A DNA stretch of 64,000 nt from positions 62,001 to 126,000 of the forward strand of contig NZ_JAAAPJ010000019.1 in NCBI RefSeq assembly GCF_009909145.1, in the 5' to 3' direction. This document shows, in pieces, positions 45,253 to 53,374 of the stretch (the first letter of the stretch is position 1; each line of letters starts with the position of its first letter). This DNA is from Corallococcus silvisoli (GTDB taxonomy: Bacteria; Myxococcota; Myxococcia; Myxococcales; Myxococcaceae). The position numbers and the translations under genes are program-made. The notes beneath the pieces are model-generated. The model saw only the letters and a list, made by a program, of their open reading frames with translations. It did no database searches and had not been told where the DNA came from.

Positions 45253-45684
45253 CTACACGCGCTTCTTGCGGGGCGCCGCCTTCTTCGCCGCCGCCCCCGG
45301 AGCCTCCAGGGCCTTGAGCACCTTGGGTGACGCGCACCGGCGCCAGGCCTCCTTGAGCAGGGATTGCAGCAGCGGCCGCCCCACGGTGGTGAGCTGGACG
45401 ATGACCATGGGCCAGTCTTGATAGTGCGGCGTCACGCGGAAGATGTCGGGCTGGGTTCGCAGCAGCGCCTCGCGGTGATCGAAGTCCACCTTGATGACGA
45501 TGGAGTCCTCATCCAACACGCGCGCGAAGAGCGTGTCGCTCACCCGGAACCCGGGCGTGCCGTAGGACGGACGCTCCTCCGTCGCGGGCAGCGCCAGCGC
45601 CAGCTCGCGTACGTCGTCCACCGTGAGCCGGCTCCCGCGCTTCGCGGGCTTCGGCTTCGCCACCGTCTTCTTCCGGGCCGCCAT
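45253..45684 (-). CDS. MmcQ/YjbR-family protein
   Basis: 143 residues with a Lys-rich N-terminus (about 18 residues). The family core begins LTVDDVRELALALPATEERP and continues with GTPGFRVSDTLFARVLDED, PHYQDWPMVIVQL and SLLKEAWRRCASPKVLKAL. This fold (CyaY-like) is found in DNA-binding and metal-handling proteins; its function here is undefined. The C-terminus is a basic Ala/Lys tail. It is convergent with the quinone oxidoreductase gene. Confidence 0.88.
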   Translation of the reverse strand: MAARKKTVAKPKPAKRGSRLTVDDVRELALALPATEERPSYGTPGFRVSDTLFARVLDEDSIVIKVDFDHREALLRTQPDIFRVTPHYQDWPMVIVQLTTVGRPLLQSLLKEAWRRCASPKVLKALEAPGAAAKKAAPRKKRV

Positions 45685-45771
45685 CCGTGCCTCCCTGCCC
45701 CCTTGCTACCTCGCGGCCCGGCGGCACGGAAGCCATTGCGCATGGGATGCGGAACCGTATCCTGCGCCGCC

Positions 45772-46809
45772 ATGGCTACCCCCTTCGACCCCGCCGCCGC
45801 CGCGCAGCCGGACTCCGGCATCTTCGGTCTGCCCCACTCGCCCGACGAGGCGCACGTCGTCGTCATCCCCGTCCCCTTCGAGGCCACCACCAGCTACGGC
45901 GGCGGCACGTCCCAGGGCCCCGCCGCCCTGCTGGAGGCCAGCAAGCAGGTGGACCTCTTCGACGTGGAGACCGGCCGTCCCTACGAGCGCGGCATCGCCA
46001 TGCTGGAGGTCCCCGCCGAGCTGCACGACTGGAACGCCCGCGCCAAGGAGCGCGCCCAGGTCGTCATCGAGGCCGGTGGCATCGAGTCCGGCGCCCCCGA
46101 GCTGCTCGCCGCCGCGAAGGACGTCAATGCCTTCAGCGAGAAGCTCAACGAGCACGTCTACCGCACCGCGAAGCACTGGCTGGACCAGGGCAAGCGCGTG
46201 GCCGCCGTGGGCGGAGACCACGCCATCTCCTTCGGCATCATCCAGGCCCACGCGGAGAAGTACCCCGGCATGGGCGTGCTCCACCTGGACGCGCACGCCG
46301 ACCTGCGCGTCGCCTACGAGGGCTTCACCTGGTCGCACGCGTCCATCTTCTACAACGTCGCCGAGCGCATCCCCGGCGTGAAGACGCTGGTCCAGGTCGG
46401 CCTGCGCGACATGAGCGAGAACGAGCACCGCTACATCGAGGAGTCGAACGGCCGCATCCACGCGTTCTTCGACGCCGTCCTCCAGCAGAACCGCTTCGAC
46501 GGCCTGCCCTGGAACCAGCAGGTGAAGCAGATCGTCGACAAGCTGCCGCAGCAGGTCTACCTGTCCTTCGACATCGACGGCCTGGACCCGGTGCTGTGCC
46601 CGAACACCGGCACCCCCGTCCCCGGCGGCCTGTCCTTCCCGGAGGCCACCGCGCTCGTCGCGGGCGTGGTGCGCTCGGGCCGCACCATCGTCGGCTTCGA
46701 CCTGACGGAGGTGGCCCCCGACCCCGAGGGCGGCGAGTGGGACGCCAACGTGGGCGCCCGCCTGCTCTACAAGATGATCGGCTGGATGCTGAAGTCGCAG
46801 AAGGCCTGA
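45772..46809 (+). CDS. Arginase/agmatinase-family ureohydrolase
   Basis: 345 residues from ATG 45772. All three binuclear manganese motifs are present: AVGGDHAISFG, LHLDAHADLRVAYEG and LSFDIDGLDPVLCPNTGTPVP, then GFDLTEVAPD. The family includes arginase, agmatinase and formiminoglutamase. The subgroup with this N-terminal insertion is usually called agmatinase-family without proof. It would release urea or formamide from a guanidino substrate. It stands alone between divergent and convergent neighbours. Confidence 0.92.
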   Translation: MATPFDPAAAAQPDSGIFGLPHSPDEAHVVVIPVPFEATTSYGGGTSQGPAALLEASKQVDLFDVETGRPYERGIAMLEVPAELHDWNARAKERAQVVIEAGGIESGAPELLAAAKDVNAFSEKLNEHVYRTAKHWLDQGKRVAAVGGDHAISFGIIQAHAEKYPGMGVLHLDAHADLRVAYEGFTWSHASIFYNVAERIPGVKTLVQVGLRDMSENEHRYIEESNGRIHAFFDAVLQQNRFDGLPWNQQVKQIVDKLPQQVYLSFDIDGLDPVLCPNTGTPVPGGLSFPEATALVAGVVRSGRTIVGFDLTEVAPDPEGGEWDANVGARLLYKMIGWMLKSQKA

Positions 46810-46812
46810 GCG

Positions 46813-47820
46813 TCAGGCCACGCGCGGCAGCGACACGCTGAAGGTCGCGCCCCGGCCGGGCTCCGACTCGGCCGACAGCGCTCCGCCATGCAGCTTCGCC
46901 AGCTCCGACGCCACATAGAGCCCCAGCGCGTCCCCTCGCGCGGGGCCGTCCGGGAAGGGCTGGAACAGCCGGAGCAGCTCCGCGGGGGGGATGCCCGGCC
47001 CGGGGTCGCTCACCCGCACCAGCACCTGCTCCGGGGAGGCCCGCAGCTCCACGCGCACCCCGCCCTTCCTCGCCGCGTTCGACAGGAGCACGTCGAACAC
47101 CTGTCCCAAACGCTCGGGATCGAACCGCAGGTCCACCGACTCCGGGGGGACCTCCACCTCCACCGGGACGCCGGGCCCCGTCGTGCGGCAGCGCGCCACC
47201 GACGCCTCCAGGTGCGAGCGCAGGTCGCCCTCCACGGGCCGCAGCGTCACGCTGCCCGCGCTCAGCCGGGCCGCGTCCTGGAGATAGCGCCCCAGCCGCT
47301 CCAGCGATTGGAGGTGCGCGCCCAGCGCGTCCACCGCGCCCTGGCTGGCCGGCGACAGCGACTGGAGCACCCTCAGCTGTTCGCGCGCGGCCTCCAGCGG
47401 CCCCTGGAGCGAGCGCGCCACCCACTGGCCCAGGGCCTCCACCGGCGTCGCGGGCTCCGGATCCACGGCGGGGACCTTCTCCAGCGCGTCGCGGACCAGC
47501 GTCTCGAAGTCGGTGATTTCAAAGGGCTTGTTGAGGAACGCGGACGCGTCCGGCGACCCCTGCTGGAGGACGGCGCTCAACAGGATGATGGGCACGTCCC
47601 GCAGCCCGGGCTCCTGCCTCAGCCGGCGGCACAGCTCCATGCCGCTCATGCGCGGCATCATGTGGTCCGTCACCACCAGCCGGGGCCGGCGGGCCCGGGC
47701 GAGCATCAGCGCCTCCTCGCCATCCCGCGCGCGCACCACGTCGTGCCCCAGGTCCTCCACCACCTGGCTCAGCACCTCCAACACGGCCGGTTCGTCATCC
47801 GCGACCAGGACGAGACTCAT
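46813..47820 (-). CDS. Receiver plus HATPase protein lacking a phospho-acceptor His
   Basis: 335 residues. A complete receiver (1-115) has the acidic pair in VADDEPAVL, Asp in VVTDHMMPRMSG and Lys in FLNKPFE. The middle helix hairpin (about 125-195) corresponds to a DHp domain, but the place of HELRxPL reads RSLQGPLEAA, so no His. The C-terminal ATPase domain is intact: LGQVFDVLLSNAA, DPGPGIPP, GLYVASELAKLHGG. It may bind ATP and be controlled by phosphorylation without autophosphorylating. Its role is unknown. Confidence 0.85.
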   Translation of the reverse strand: MSLVLVADDEPAVLEVLSQVVEDLGHDVVRARDGEEALMLARARRPRLVVTDHMMPRMSGMELCRRLRQEPGLRDVPIILLSAVLQQGSPDASAFLNKPFEITDFETLVRDALEKVPAVDPEPATPVEALGQWVARSLQGPLEAAREQLRVLQSLSPASQGAVDALGAHLQSLERLGRYLQDAARLSAGSVTLRPVEGDLRSHLEASVARCRTTGPGVPVEVEVPPESVDLRFDPERLGQVFDVLLSNAARKGGVRVELRASPEQVLVRVSDPGPGIPPAELLRLFQPFPDGPARGDALGLYVASELAKLHGGALSAESEPGRGATFSVSLPRVA

Positions 47821-48076
47821 GCGCCACCCCTTCCTCGGCCCCCGCGGGCTTCAAGCAACACGCCGCGCCAGAACGCCGCGGCGCCGTCCTGTGTCCCCAG
47901 ACCGCAATCAGGCAGGCTCCAGGACGTGGTGCCTGGAACGCGTTCGATCCCGGTCGCGGCTTCTGGTCTATGAAGACCCGGACGCCGCTTCCAGACATCC
48001 CGGGAATGGCTGGGGCCTTCCCGACATTCAGAGTGTCTTCCGGGAGACAATTCCCGGCGGCGTATGGAGGAAGGGC

Positions 48077-49417
48077 ATGAGGGCAGGACACATCCGGTGG
48101 GGGCTCGTGCTGGTGGGGCTCGTGCTGGCGCTCCCCGCGCACGCGGATCGCTCCCGGCGGCGCAGCGACGTGGTGGAGGTGGTGGAGAAGGTCTCCCCGG
48201 CGGTCGTCTACATCGGCACCGAACAGGAGGTGGAGTCGCGCTTCCGGGGCCGCTCCCGCTCACCGCTGGAGGAGTTCTTCGGCCAGGGCATGGCGCAGCC
48301 GGAGACGCGCCAGCGCATCCAGGGGCTGGGCAGCGGGGCCATCATCGACCCGTCCGGCATCATCGTCACCAACGACCACGTCATCCGGGGCGCGTCCGCC
48401 ATCCACGTGGTGCTCGCGGACGGGCGCACCTTCGACGCGGAGGTGGTGGGCAGCGACGCCAACAACGACCTCGCGGTCCTCAAGGTCAACGCGAAGGATC
48501 CGCTGCCCACCGCGAAGCTGGGCACCAGCTCCGACCTGATGATTGGCGAGACGGTGGTGGCGATTGGCAGCCCGTTCGGCCTGAGCAAGACGGTGACGGC
48601 GGGCGTGGTGTCCGCCACCGGCCGCACCTTCCGGGCGGACGACCGCGTCTACAACGACTTCCTCCAGACGGACGCGGCCATCAACCCGGGCAACTCCGGC
48701 GGGCCGCTGCTCAACGTGGACGGGGAGATCATCGGCATCAACACCGCCATCTACGCGAACGGCCAGGGCATCGGCTTCGCCATCCCCGCGGACAAGGTGC
48801 GGCGCATCGTGGAGGAGCTCACGCGCTTCGGGAAGGTGCGTCCCGCGTGGGTGGGCATGGACACGGCGGACCTGCCCGCGCAGGTCGCCGCGCGCCTCGG
48901 GTGGGACCGCACGTACGGCGTCGTCGTGACCCGCGTGGAGCCAGACAGCCCCGCCGCGCAGGCCGGGGTGCAACGCGGGGACGTGGTCGCGGAGCTGGGC
49001 GGTTCGCGCATCCAGGACGCGGAGGACTTCGACTCGCGCGTGCGTGGCTATCCGGCGCGCTCGGTCTTCCCCCTGGTGCTCTTCCGAGCAGGTTCAAGCC
49101 GCACGGTGCAGGTCACGCCCATCGAATTTCCTGCTCGCCTGCTTGAAACGCTGGCGTGGGAGAAGCTGGGACTGCGCGTGAAGGAGAGCAAGGGCGGGAT
49201 GGCGATCGCCGCGGTGCGAGCGGGCTCCGCCGCGTCGGAGATTGGCCTGGAGCCGGGGGACCTGATGCTGCGGATGAACAACCAGCCGGTGCCCACGGGT
49301 GACACCTTCCGTGAAGCCCTGCTGACGGCGCGACGGGGACGTAGCGTGCTGTTGCTCGTGCGGCGCGGGCGTTACGGCTACCACCTGACGTTGCCTTTCG
49401 AAGGGCAGCGGCTGTAG
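48077..49417 (+). CDS. HtrA/DegP-family periplasmic serine protease
   Basis: 446 residues from ATG 48077, chosen for GGAGGAAGG directly upstream. Signal peptide (GLVLVGLVLALPAHA). The trypsin-like domain carries the triad His101 (VTNDHVIRG), Asp131 (NNDLAVLKVN) and Ser207 (INPGNSGGPLLNVDG). Two PDZ domains follow (about 280-355 with SPAAQAGVQRGDVVAELGG, and about 370-440 with EIGLEPGDLMLRMN). It degrades or refolds misfolded envelope proteins. It is transcribed together with nothing obvious; the pseudokinase gene starts 53 bases later. Confidence 0.94.
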   Translation: MRAGHIRWGLVLVGLVLALPAHADRSRRRSDVVEVVEKVSPAVVYIGTEQEVESRFRGRSRSPLEEFFGQGMAQPETRQRIQGLGSGAIIDPSGIIVTNDHVIRGASAIHVVLADGRTFDAEVVGSDANNDLAVLKVNAKDPLPTAKLGTSSDLMIGETVVAIGSPFGLSKTVTAGVVSATGRTFRADDRVYNDFLQTDAAINPGNSGGPLLNVDGEIIGINTAIYANGQGIGFAIPADKVRRIVEELTRFGKVRPAWVGMDTADLPAQVAARLGWDRTYGVVVTRVEPDSPAAQAGVQRGDVVAELGGSRIQDAEDFDSRVRGYPARSVFPLVLFRAGSSRTVQVTPIEFPARLLETLAWEKLGLRVKESKGGMAIAAVRAGSAASEIGLEPGDLMLRMNNQPVPTGDTFREALLTARRGRSVLLLVRRGRYGYHLTLPFEGQRL

Positions 49418-49470
49418 TCGCCTCCCGGGGATTCCAGGATCGGCGGGAAGGGCACTAGCATGCCGTTCCC

Positions 49471-51636
49471 ATGAGTTCGCCTCGCTACCAGTCACTCGGA
49501 CCCCTCCTCGCCGGAGAGGGCTCGCGTGCCTTCCTCGGACTGGCGCTGGAGGATGGCGCCACGCCCCGCCCCGTGGTGCTCATCTGGGCACCGCCTGAGA
49601 TTGCCCAGAGCCCGGAGCTGGTGGCGCGCCTGGAGCGCGAGACGAACCGCGCCATCGTCTTCGAGCACCCGAACATCCTGCGCGTCCACGGCCTGGAGAA
49701 GCTGGACGGCGGGCTGGCGCGCGTCACCGAGTTCGCGGATGGCGAGCCGCTGCGCCGCGTGCTGGAGGCGCACCCGCGCATGTCGCCCGCGTTCGCGGCG
49801 CTGGTGGTGGCGGACGCGGCGATGGGCCTGCACTACGCGCACGTGGCGGGCAACGACGACGGTTCGCCCCTGGTGCACGGAGACATCCGCCCCGAGACGC
49901 TGATGGTGTCCTTCAGCGGCTTCACGAAGGTGACGGGCTACGGGGCGCTCTCCGTGGCGCCCCGCGAGCGCGGTGGCAAGCGGGTGAAGAACCGGCGCGC
50001 GTACACGTCCCCGGAGCAGCTGCTGGGCGGGCGCGAGGCCGTCAACGTGCAGTCGGACGTGTTCCTGCTGGGGCTCACGCTGCACGAGTGCCTGACGGGG
50101 AAGATGCCGTTCAAGGAGTCGGCGGATCCGGACAAGGCGGTGCTCAACCGCGCCCTCCCGCCGATGCCGTCCGACGTGCCGCTCAAGCTGGATGCCGTCG
50201 TGCGCCGCGCGACGACCAAGCGCGCCCTGGAGCGCTACCCGTCCGCGCTCGCGTTCCGCGAGGCCGTGGTGGATGCCCTGGGCAAGCTGCCGACGCACGA
50301 GTCCTTCGCGGAGCATCTGGCGAAGCTGTTCCCGCCGGAGAGCGATGCGCGGGCGGCACGGCGCAAGACGATTGAGCTGGGCATCGCGGATGCGCTGGCG
50401 AAGGCCGGGATGCCCCCGCCGCAGATCGCGGAGATCATCGCCCAGGGCGCGGGGCTCGCGGAGCCCGTGAAGAGCCGGGTGCCGGAGATTTCGACGGCTG
50501 GGGCGGCGCCCACGCAGGCGGCGAGCCCGCAGGCTCCGGCGTCCGTGACGGCGGCTGGCTCCGCGCAGGCGGCAGGCTCCGCGCAGGCGGCGGCTTCGAG
50601 CGCGCAGGCAGCGGGCTCGGCGCGGACGGCGCAGAGCGCCCAGGTTTCGGGCGCGGCACAGGCGGCGGCTCCGGGCACGCAGGCTTCGGGCTCCGCGCAG
50701 GCGGCGACCTCGGGCACGCAGGGCTCGGGCTCCGCGCGGGCGGCGGCTCCGGGCTCGCAGGTTTCGGGCTCCGCGCAGGCCGCTCCGAGTGCCCAGGCTT
50801 CGGGCGCGGCACAGGCGGCTCCGGGCTCGCAAGGCTCGGGCTCCGCGCAGGCCGCTCCGAGTGCCCAGCCTTCGGGCTCCACGGGCACTCAGGGCACGGG
50901 GTCCACGAGCGCTCCGTCCGCCACCGCTTCCGCGGACGCGCGGCCCGCGGGTCCCATCTTCGGCGGGGCCGCGAGCCCCACCCCGCAGGTGGCGGAGAAG
51001 AAGCCCTCCCGTTCCTGGGTGCCCTTCGTGGTGGGCGGCTTCGCGCTGACGCTCGGGGCGGGCGCGGTGGTCATCCAGCGCCAGCTCCAGGGCACCATGA
51101 CCGTGGAGACGCTGGACGCGGGCGTGCCCGCGGTCGTGGCGGCGCCCTTCGACGCGGGCGTCGAGGACGCGGGCATCCTCGCGGATGCGGGCGTGGACGC
51201 GGGCCCGGTGATGGGCATGCTGGACCTGACCGTGGATCCCCGCGTGGAGGTCACGCTCAACGGCGCGCTGCTGGGCCGCACGCCGCTGTCCGCGCCGCTG
51301 CCGCCGGGCCGGCACCTGCTCACCTTCACCAACGGCACGCTGGGCATCTCCGTGTCGCGCACGGTGACGGTGGCTCCCGTGGGCCGCTCCGCCTTCCAGT
51401 TCTTCCTCAACAAGGCCTTCGTCAACGTACGCGGCCCCGCCGGCGCGAACGTCTCCATCGACGGGAAGCCCGTGGGCGTCGTCCCGGTCGAGGAACTGGA
51501 CGTCTACGAGGGCTATCACCGGCTGAACGTCACCGTGGGCCCGTCGCACTGGCAGAAGACCTTCACCATCGAGCCCGGCCAGCGCGTCAACTTCGACGTG
51601 GACTTCCAAGCCCCTCCTGAGAGCGCGGAAGAATAG
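49471..51636 (+). CDS. Membrane-anchored pseudokinase with Ala/Ser/Gly/Gln linker and PEGA tail
   Basis: 721 residues. A Hanks-type kinase fold (about 5-290) is recognisable: LAGEGSRAFLGLA in the P-loop place, HGDIRPETLM (136-145) for HRDxxxxN, and SPEQLLGG, SDVFLLGLTLHECLTG. But the VAIK Lys is lost (VVLIWAPP), HRD is HGD, its Asn is Thr and DFG is GYG (156-158), so catalysis is unlikely. A repetitive linker (about 345-490) leads to one membrane helix (FVVGGFALTLGAGAVVIQ) and an extracytoplasmic PEGA-like region with VTLNGALLGRTPLSAPLPPG. A scaffold or sensor role is inferred. Confidence 0.87.
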   Translation: MSSPRYQSLGPLLAGEGSRAFLGLALEDGATPRPVVLIWAPPEIAQSPELVARLERETNRAIVFEHPNILRVHGLEKLDGGLARVTEFADGEPLRRVLEAHPRMSPAFAALVVADAAMGLHYAHVAGNDDGSPLVHGDIRPETLMVSFSGFTKVTGYGALSVAPRERGGKRVKNRRAYTSPEQLLGGREAVNVQSDVFLLGLTLHECLTGKMPFKESADPDKAVLNRALPPMPSDVPLKLDAVVRRATTKRALERYPSALAFREAVVDALGKLPTHESFAEHLAKLFPPESDARAARRKTIELGIADALAKAGMPPPQIAEIIAQGAGLAEPVKSRVPEISTAGAAPTQAASPQAPASVTAAGSAQAAGSAQAAASSAQAAGSARTAQSAQVSGAAQAAAPGTQASGSAQAATSGTQGSGSARAAAPGSQVSGSAQAAPSAQASGAAQAAPGSQGSGSAQAAPSAQPSGSTGTQGTGSTSAPSATASADARPAGPIFGGAASPTPQVAEKKPSRSWVPFVVGGFALTLGAGAVVIQRQLQGTMTVETLDAGVPAVVAAPFDAGVEDAGILADAGVDAGPVMGMLDLTVDPRVEVTLNGALLGRTPLSAPLPPGRHLLTFTNGTLGISVSRTVTVAPVGRSAFQFFLNKAFVNVRGPAGANVSIDGKPVGVVPVEELDVYEGYHRLNVTVGPSHWQKTFTIEPGQRVNFDVDFQAPPESAEE
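50555..50885 (+). repeat. Degenerate repeat coding SGSAQAA-type units
   Basis: Repeats built on GGCTCCGCGCAGGCGGC and variants recur with the frame kept, coding units such as GSAQAA, GSAQVSG and APGSQVSGS. They form the flexible linker of the pseudokinase. Slippage and recombination are likely, so copy number may differ between strains. Confidence 0.75.
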
Positions 51637-51647
51637 CTCTCAGTGGA

Positions 51648-51679
51648 GGCGGCGCCCGCGGCTCGCCCCGGTCGCCGCC
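51648..51679. terminator. Hairpin between convergent genes
   Basis: GGCGGCG (51648-51654) pairs with CGCCGCC (51673-51679) around an 18-base loop, between the pseudokinase stop and the stop of the convergent Sel1-like lipoprotein gene. Modest support. Confidence 0.35.
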
Positions 51680-51680
51680 C

Positions 51681-52328
51681 TCACTTCGGGAGCGGTTCCC
51701 GCACTTGCTCCAGCTCGAGGGTATCGATCTGGGCCAGCAGGCTCCGCGCGGCCTGACACGCGGGGTCCTCCAGCCCATACTTGCAGGAGCGCCCCAGCAC
51801 ATCGCGCGCCTTCTTCATGTCTCGCGGCATGAGCTTGCCCTGCACGAGGTTGAGGCCGTGGATGGAGCATCCCCACGGGTCTCCCTGTGCGCACGTCTTC
51901 TCGAAGGTCCTCGCGGCACAGGACAGCACCTTGTCGTCGGATTCTTGCTCAACCTGGAGCCCCGCGGCCCGGTTCGAACAGCCCGAACTCACCCCCAGCG
52001 CACAGGAGCGGTAGAAGAGCGGCTCCGCCCACTTCGCGGTGGCGGCGTCGTTCTGAAGGGCCAGGGCGAGGGCGTAGCAAGCCGTGGCATCCGACTCGAA
52101 ACACTGCCTCGCGCACTTGGAGAGCCGCGCGTCGCAGTAGGTCGTGAAGTCCTTGAGCTTCGCCTGTCGCGCGGAAACAACATCCGCGGGGCACCCCTCG
52201 CGCTCGGCGACGCTCGCGCGGGTCCGCACGAAGTCGACCGCATGCGCGCGGTCCTCCTCTGGCGTCAAGGGACGCTGGCAAGCGCCGACTAACACCAGCA
52301 TCGCCGTGAGGGACACCCATCGAAACAT
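51681..52328 (-). CDS. Sel1/TPR-like Cys-rich lipoprotein
   Basis: 215 residues. Signal with lipobox LVGACQ. The mature region has Cys-anchored helical repeats like LSKCARQCFESDATACYALA, LFYRSCALGVSSGCSNRAAG and AARTFEKTCAQGDPWGCSIH, which resemble Sel1-type repeats stabilised by disulfides. It would sit in the outer membrane or periplasm as a binding scaffold. The partner is unknown. It is convergent with the pseudokinase gene. Confidence 0.78.
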   Translation of the reverse strand: MFRWVSLTAMLVLVGACQRPLTPEEDRAHAVDFVRTRASVAEREGCPADVVSARQAKLKDFTTYCDARLSKCARQCFESDATACYALALALQNDAATAKWAEPLFYRSCALGVSSGCSNRAAGLQVEQESDDKVLSCAARTFEKTCAQGDPWGCSIHGLNLVQGKLMPRDMKKARDVLGRSCKYGLEDPACQAARSLLAQIDTLELEQVREPLPK

Positions 52329-52449
52329 GACTCGCCCACCCGTTCAGTCCGTACGCCCCCTCTCCCTAGCTGAACTTCGGTAGCTGCGTCACGCGAGTCG
52401 AAGCCACCCCTGCGCAGGGGGGGCGTCAGGTCACTTCGTTTCGTCAACG

Positions 52450-52732
52450 ACGCGCATCTGCAATCGGACTCGACACCCGCGGTAGCGTTGTGGGCCTCCG
52501 CGACGACGGACGCGGTCATCGAAGGCGGGGCACGGCAGGGACCGGGCTCACGTACGCATTCGAACCCATGGTGCAGGAGCAACTGCGCACCGGACGGCTG
52601 AAGGTGGTGCTCGAGGCCTATGCACCCTCCGTTCCCGGATTCTTCCTCTACTTCCCCAGTCGTGCGCAGCGCTCCGGGCCGCTGCGCCTCTTCGTCGAGG
52701 CGGCTCGCGAGCTCGCGATCAAGTCCGTGTGA
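52450..52732 (+). pseudogene. LysR regulator C-terminal remnant
   Basis: A 60-residue stretch ending at 52732, GLTYAFEPMVQEQLRTGRLK followed by VVLEAYAPSVPGFFLYFPSR and a FVEAARELA tail, is the typical end of a LysR effector domain. Upstream, the TTDAVIEGG-like part that should join it is in a different frame around 52530 and the DNA-binding domain is missing. I read it as a decayed LysR gene rather than a small intact one. Confidence 0.65.
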
Positions 52733-52762
52733 CGGAGTCACGAACCCAGCTGGCGCGATGCC

Positions 52763-53374
52763 TCAATCCAGCGTCCCGCACTCGGCGATCCGCTGAACCC
52801 GGAGCGCGGCCAGCCGCTCCAGTGGGGCCGCCGCCTCGGGCCCCTCCAGCATCGACACCGCGCGGGCGACCGCATCCAGGGTGGACATCCCCGCCGGGTG
52901 CGAGGGGTCTCTCAGCCGGAGCATTCCAGGCTCGGGCGCGGGCAACACCAGACGGGGGAGCCCCCGAAGCAAGGGGAGCCGCTGGGTCATCCTGCGGGCC
53001 TGTGACCAGCTCGCATCCAGCACCACCAGCTGCCTCGGCGCGGGAGCGTCTGGCGGCGCGAGGGGCCCGTCCGGGTAGAGCAGCCAGGTGCCCGCCTCCG
53101 ACAACCGCGCGGTGTCGAGGAACTCCACCGGGGAGCCGTAGGTGAGCAGCTGGACGTTCGTGAGGGTCAGCGCGGCCAGCCGCCCGGTGTTGCTCTTCTT
53201 CCCGCCCTCCATCACGTGCTGGAGGAGGAGGAACCGGGTCCGCGTCTCCACCCGGGGGATCTCGGCACACAGGCACAGGTGCACCGGGAGGTTGCACTGC
53301 TGACAGCGGGGGCGGCGGTAGACGCGGTGAGACATCTCCATCGCTTGTAACCCAAAGGCGCGGTGGACGGTCAC
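52763..53374 (-). CDS. tapT: DTW-domain tRNA-uridine aminocarboxypropyltransferase
   Basis: 203 residues from GTG 53374, which overlaps the previous stop as GTGA; ATG 53341 is a plausible alternative. Zinc-binding CQQCNLPVHLCLC lies near the N-terminus. The DTW signature appears as VVLDASWSQARRM (DAS-W in place of DTW/DGTW), with RLVLPAPEPGMLRLRDPSHP afterwards. The family (TapT/YfiP, DTWD1/2) makes acp3U in tRNA from SAM. The Ala-Ser variant in the motif deserves checking. Coupled to the upstream zinc-ribbon gene. Confidence 0.85.
   Translation of the reverse strand: MTVHRAFGLQAMEMSHRVYRRPRCQQCNLPVHLCLCAEIPRVETRTRFLLLQHVMEGGKKSNTGRLAALTLTNVQLLTYGSPVEFLDTARLSEAGTWLLYPDGPLAPPDAPAPRQLVVLDASWSQARRMTQRLPLLRGLPRLVLPAPEPGMLRLRDPSHPAGMSTLDAVARAVSMLEGPEAAAPLERLAALRVQRIAECGTLD

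Noticed and set aside
47513..48076. In-frame upstream extension of the HtrA gene
   Set aside because: It would put almost 190 poorly coded residues before a clear signal peptide; a strong GGAGGAAGG site marks ATG 48077 as the start.
50555..50885. Short repeats that could be taken for a CRISPR array
   Set aside because: The repeats are degenerate, contiguous, keep the reading frame and lie inside a protein gene; there are no unique spacers and no cas genes.
52490..52732. The LysR-like fragment as a complete 80-residue gene
   Set aside because: Only the end of the effector domain is recognisable, the first 20 residues are Arg-rich nonsense, and the preceding family segment continues in another frame.
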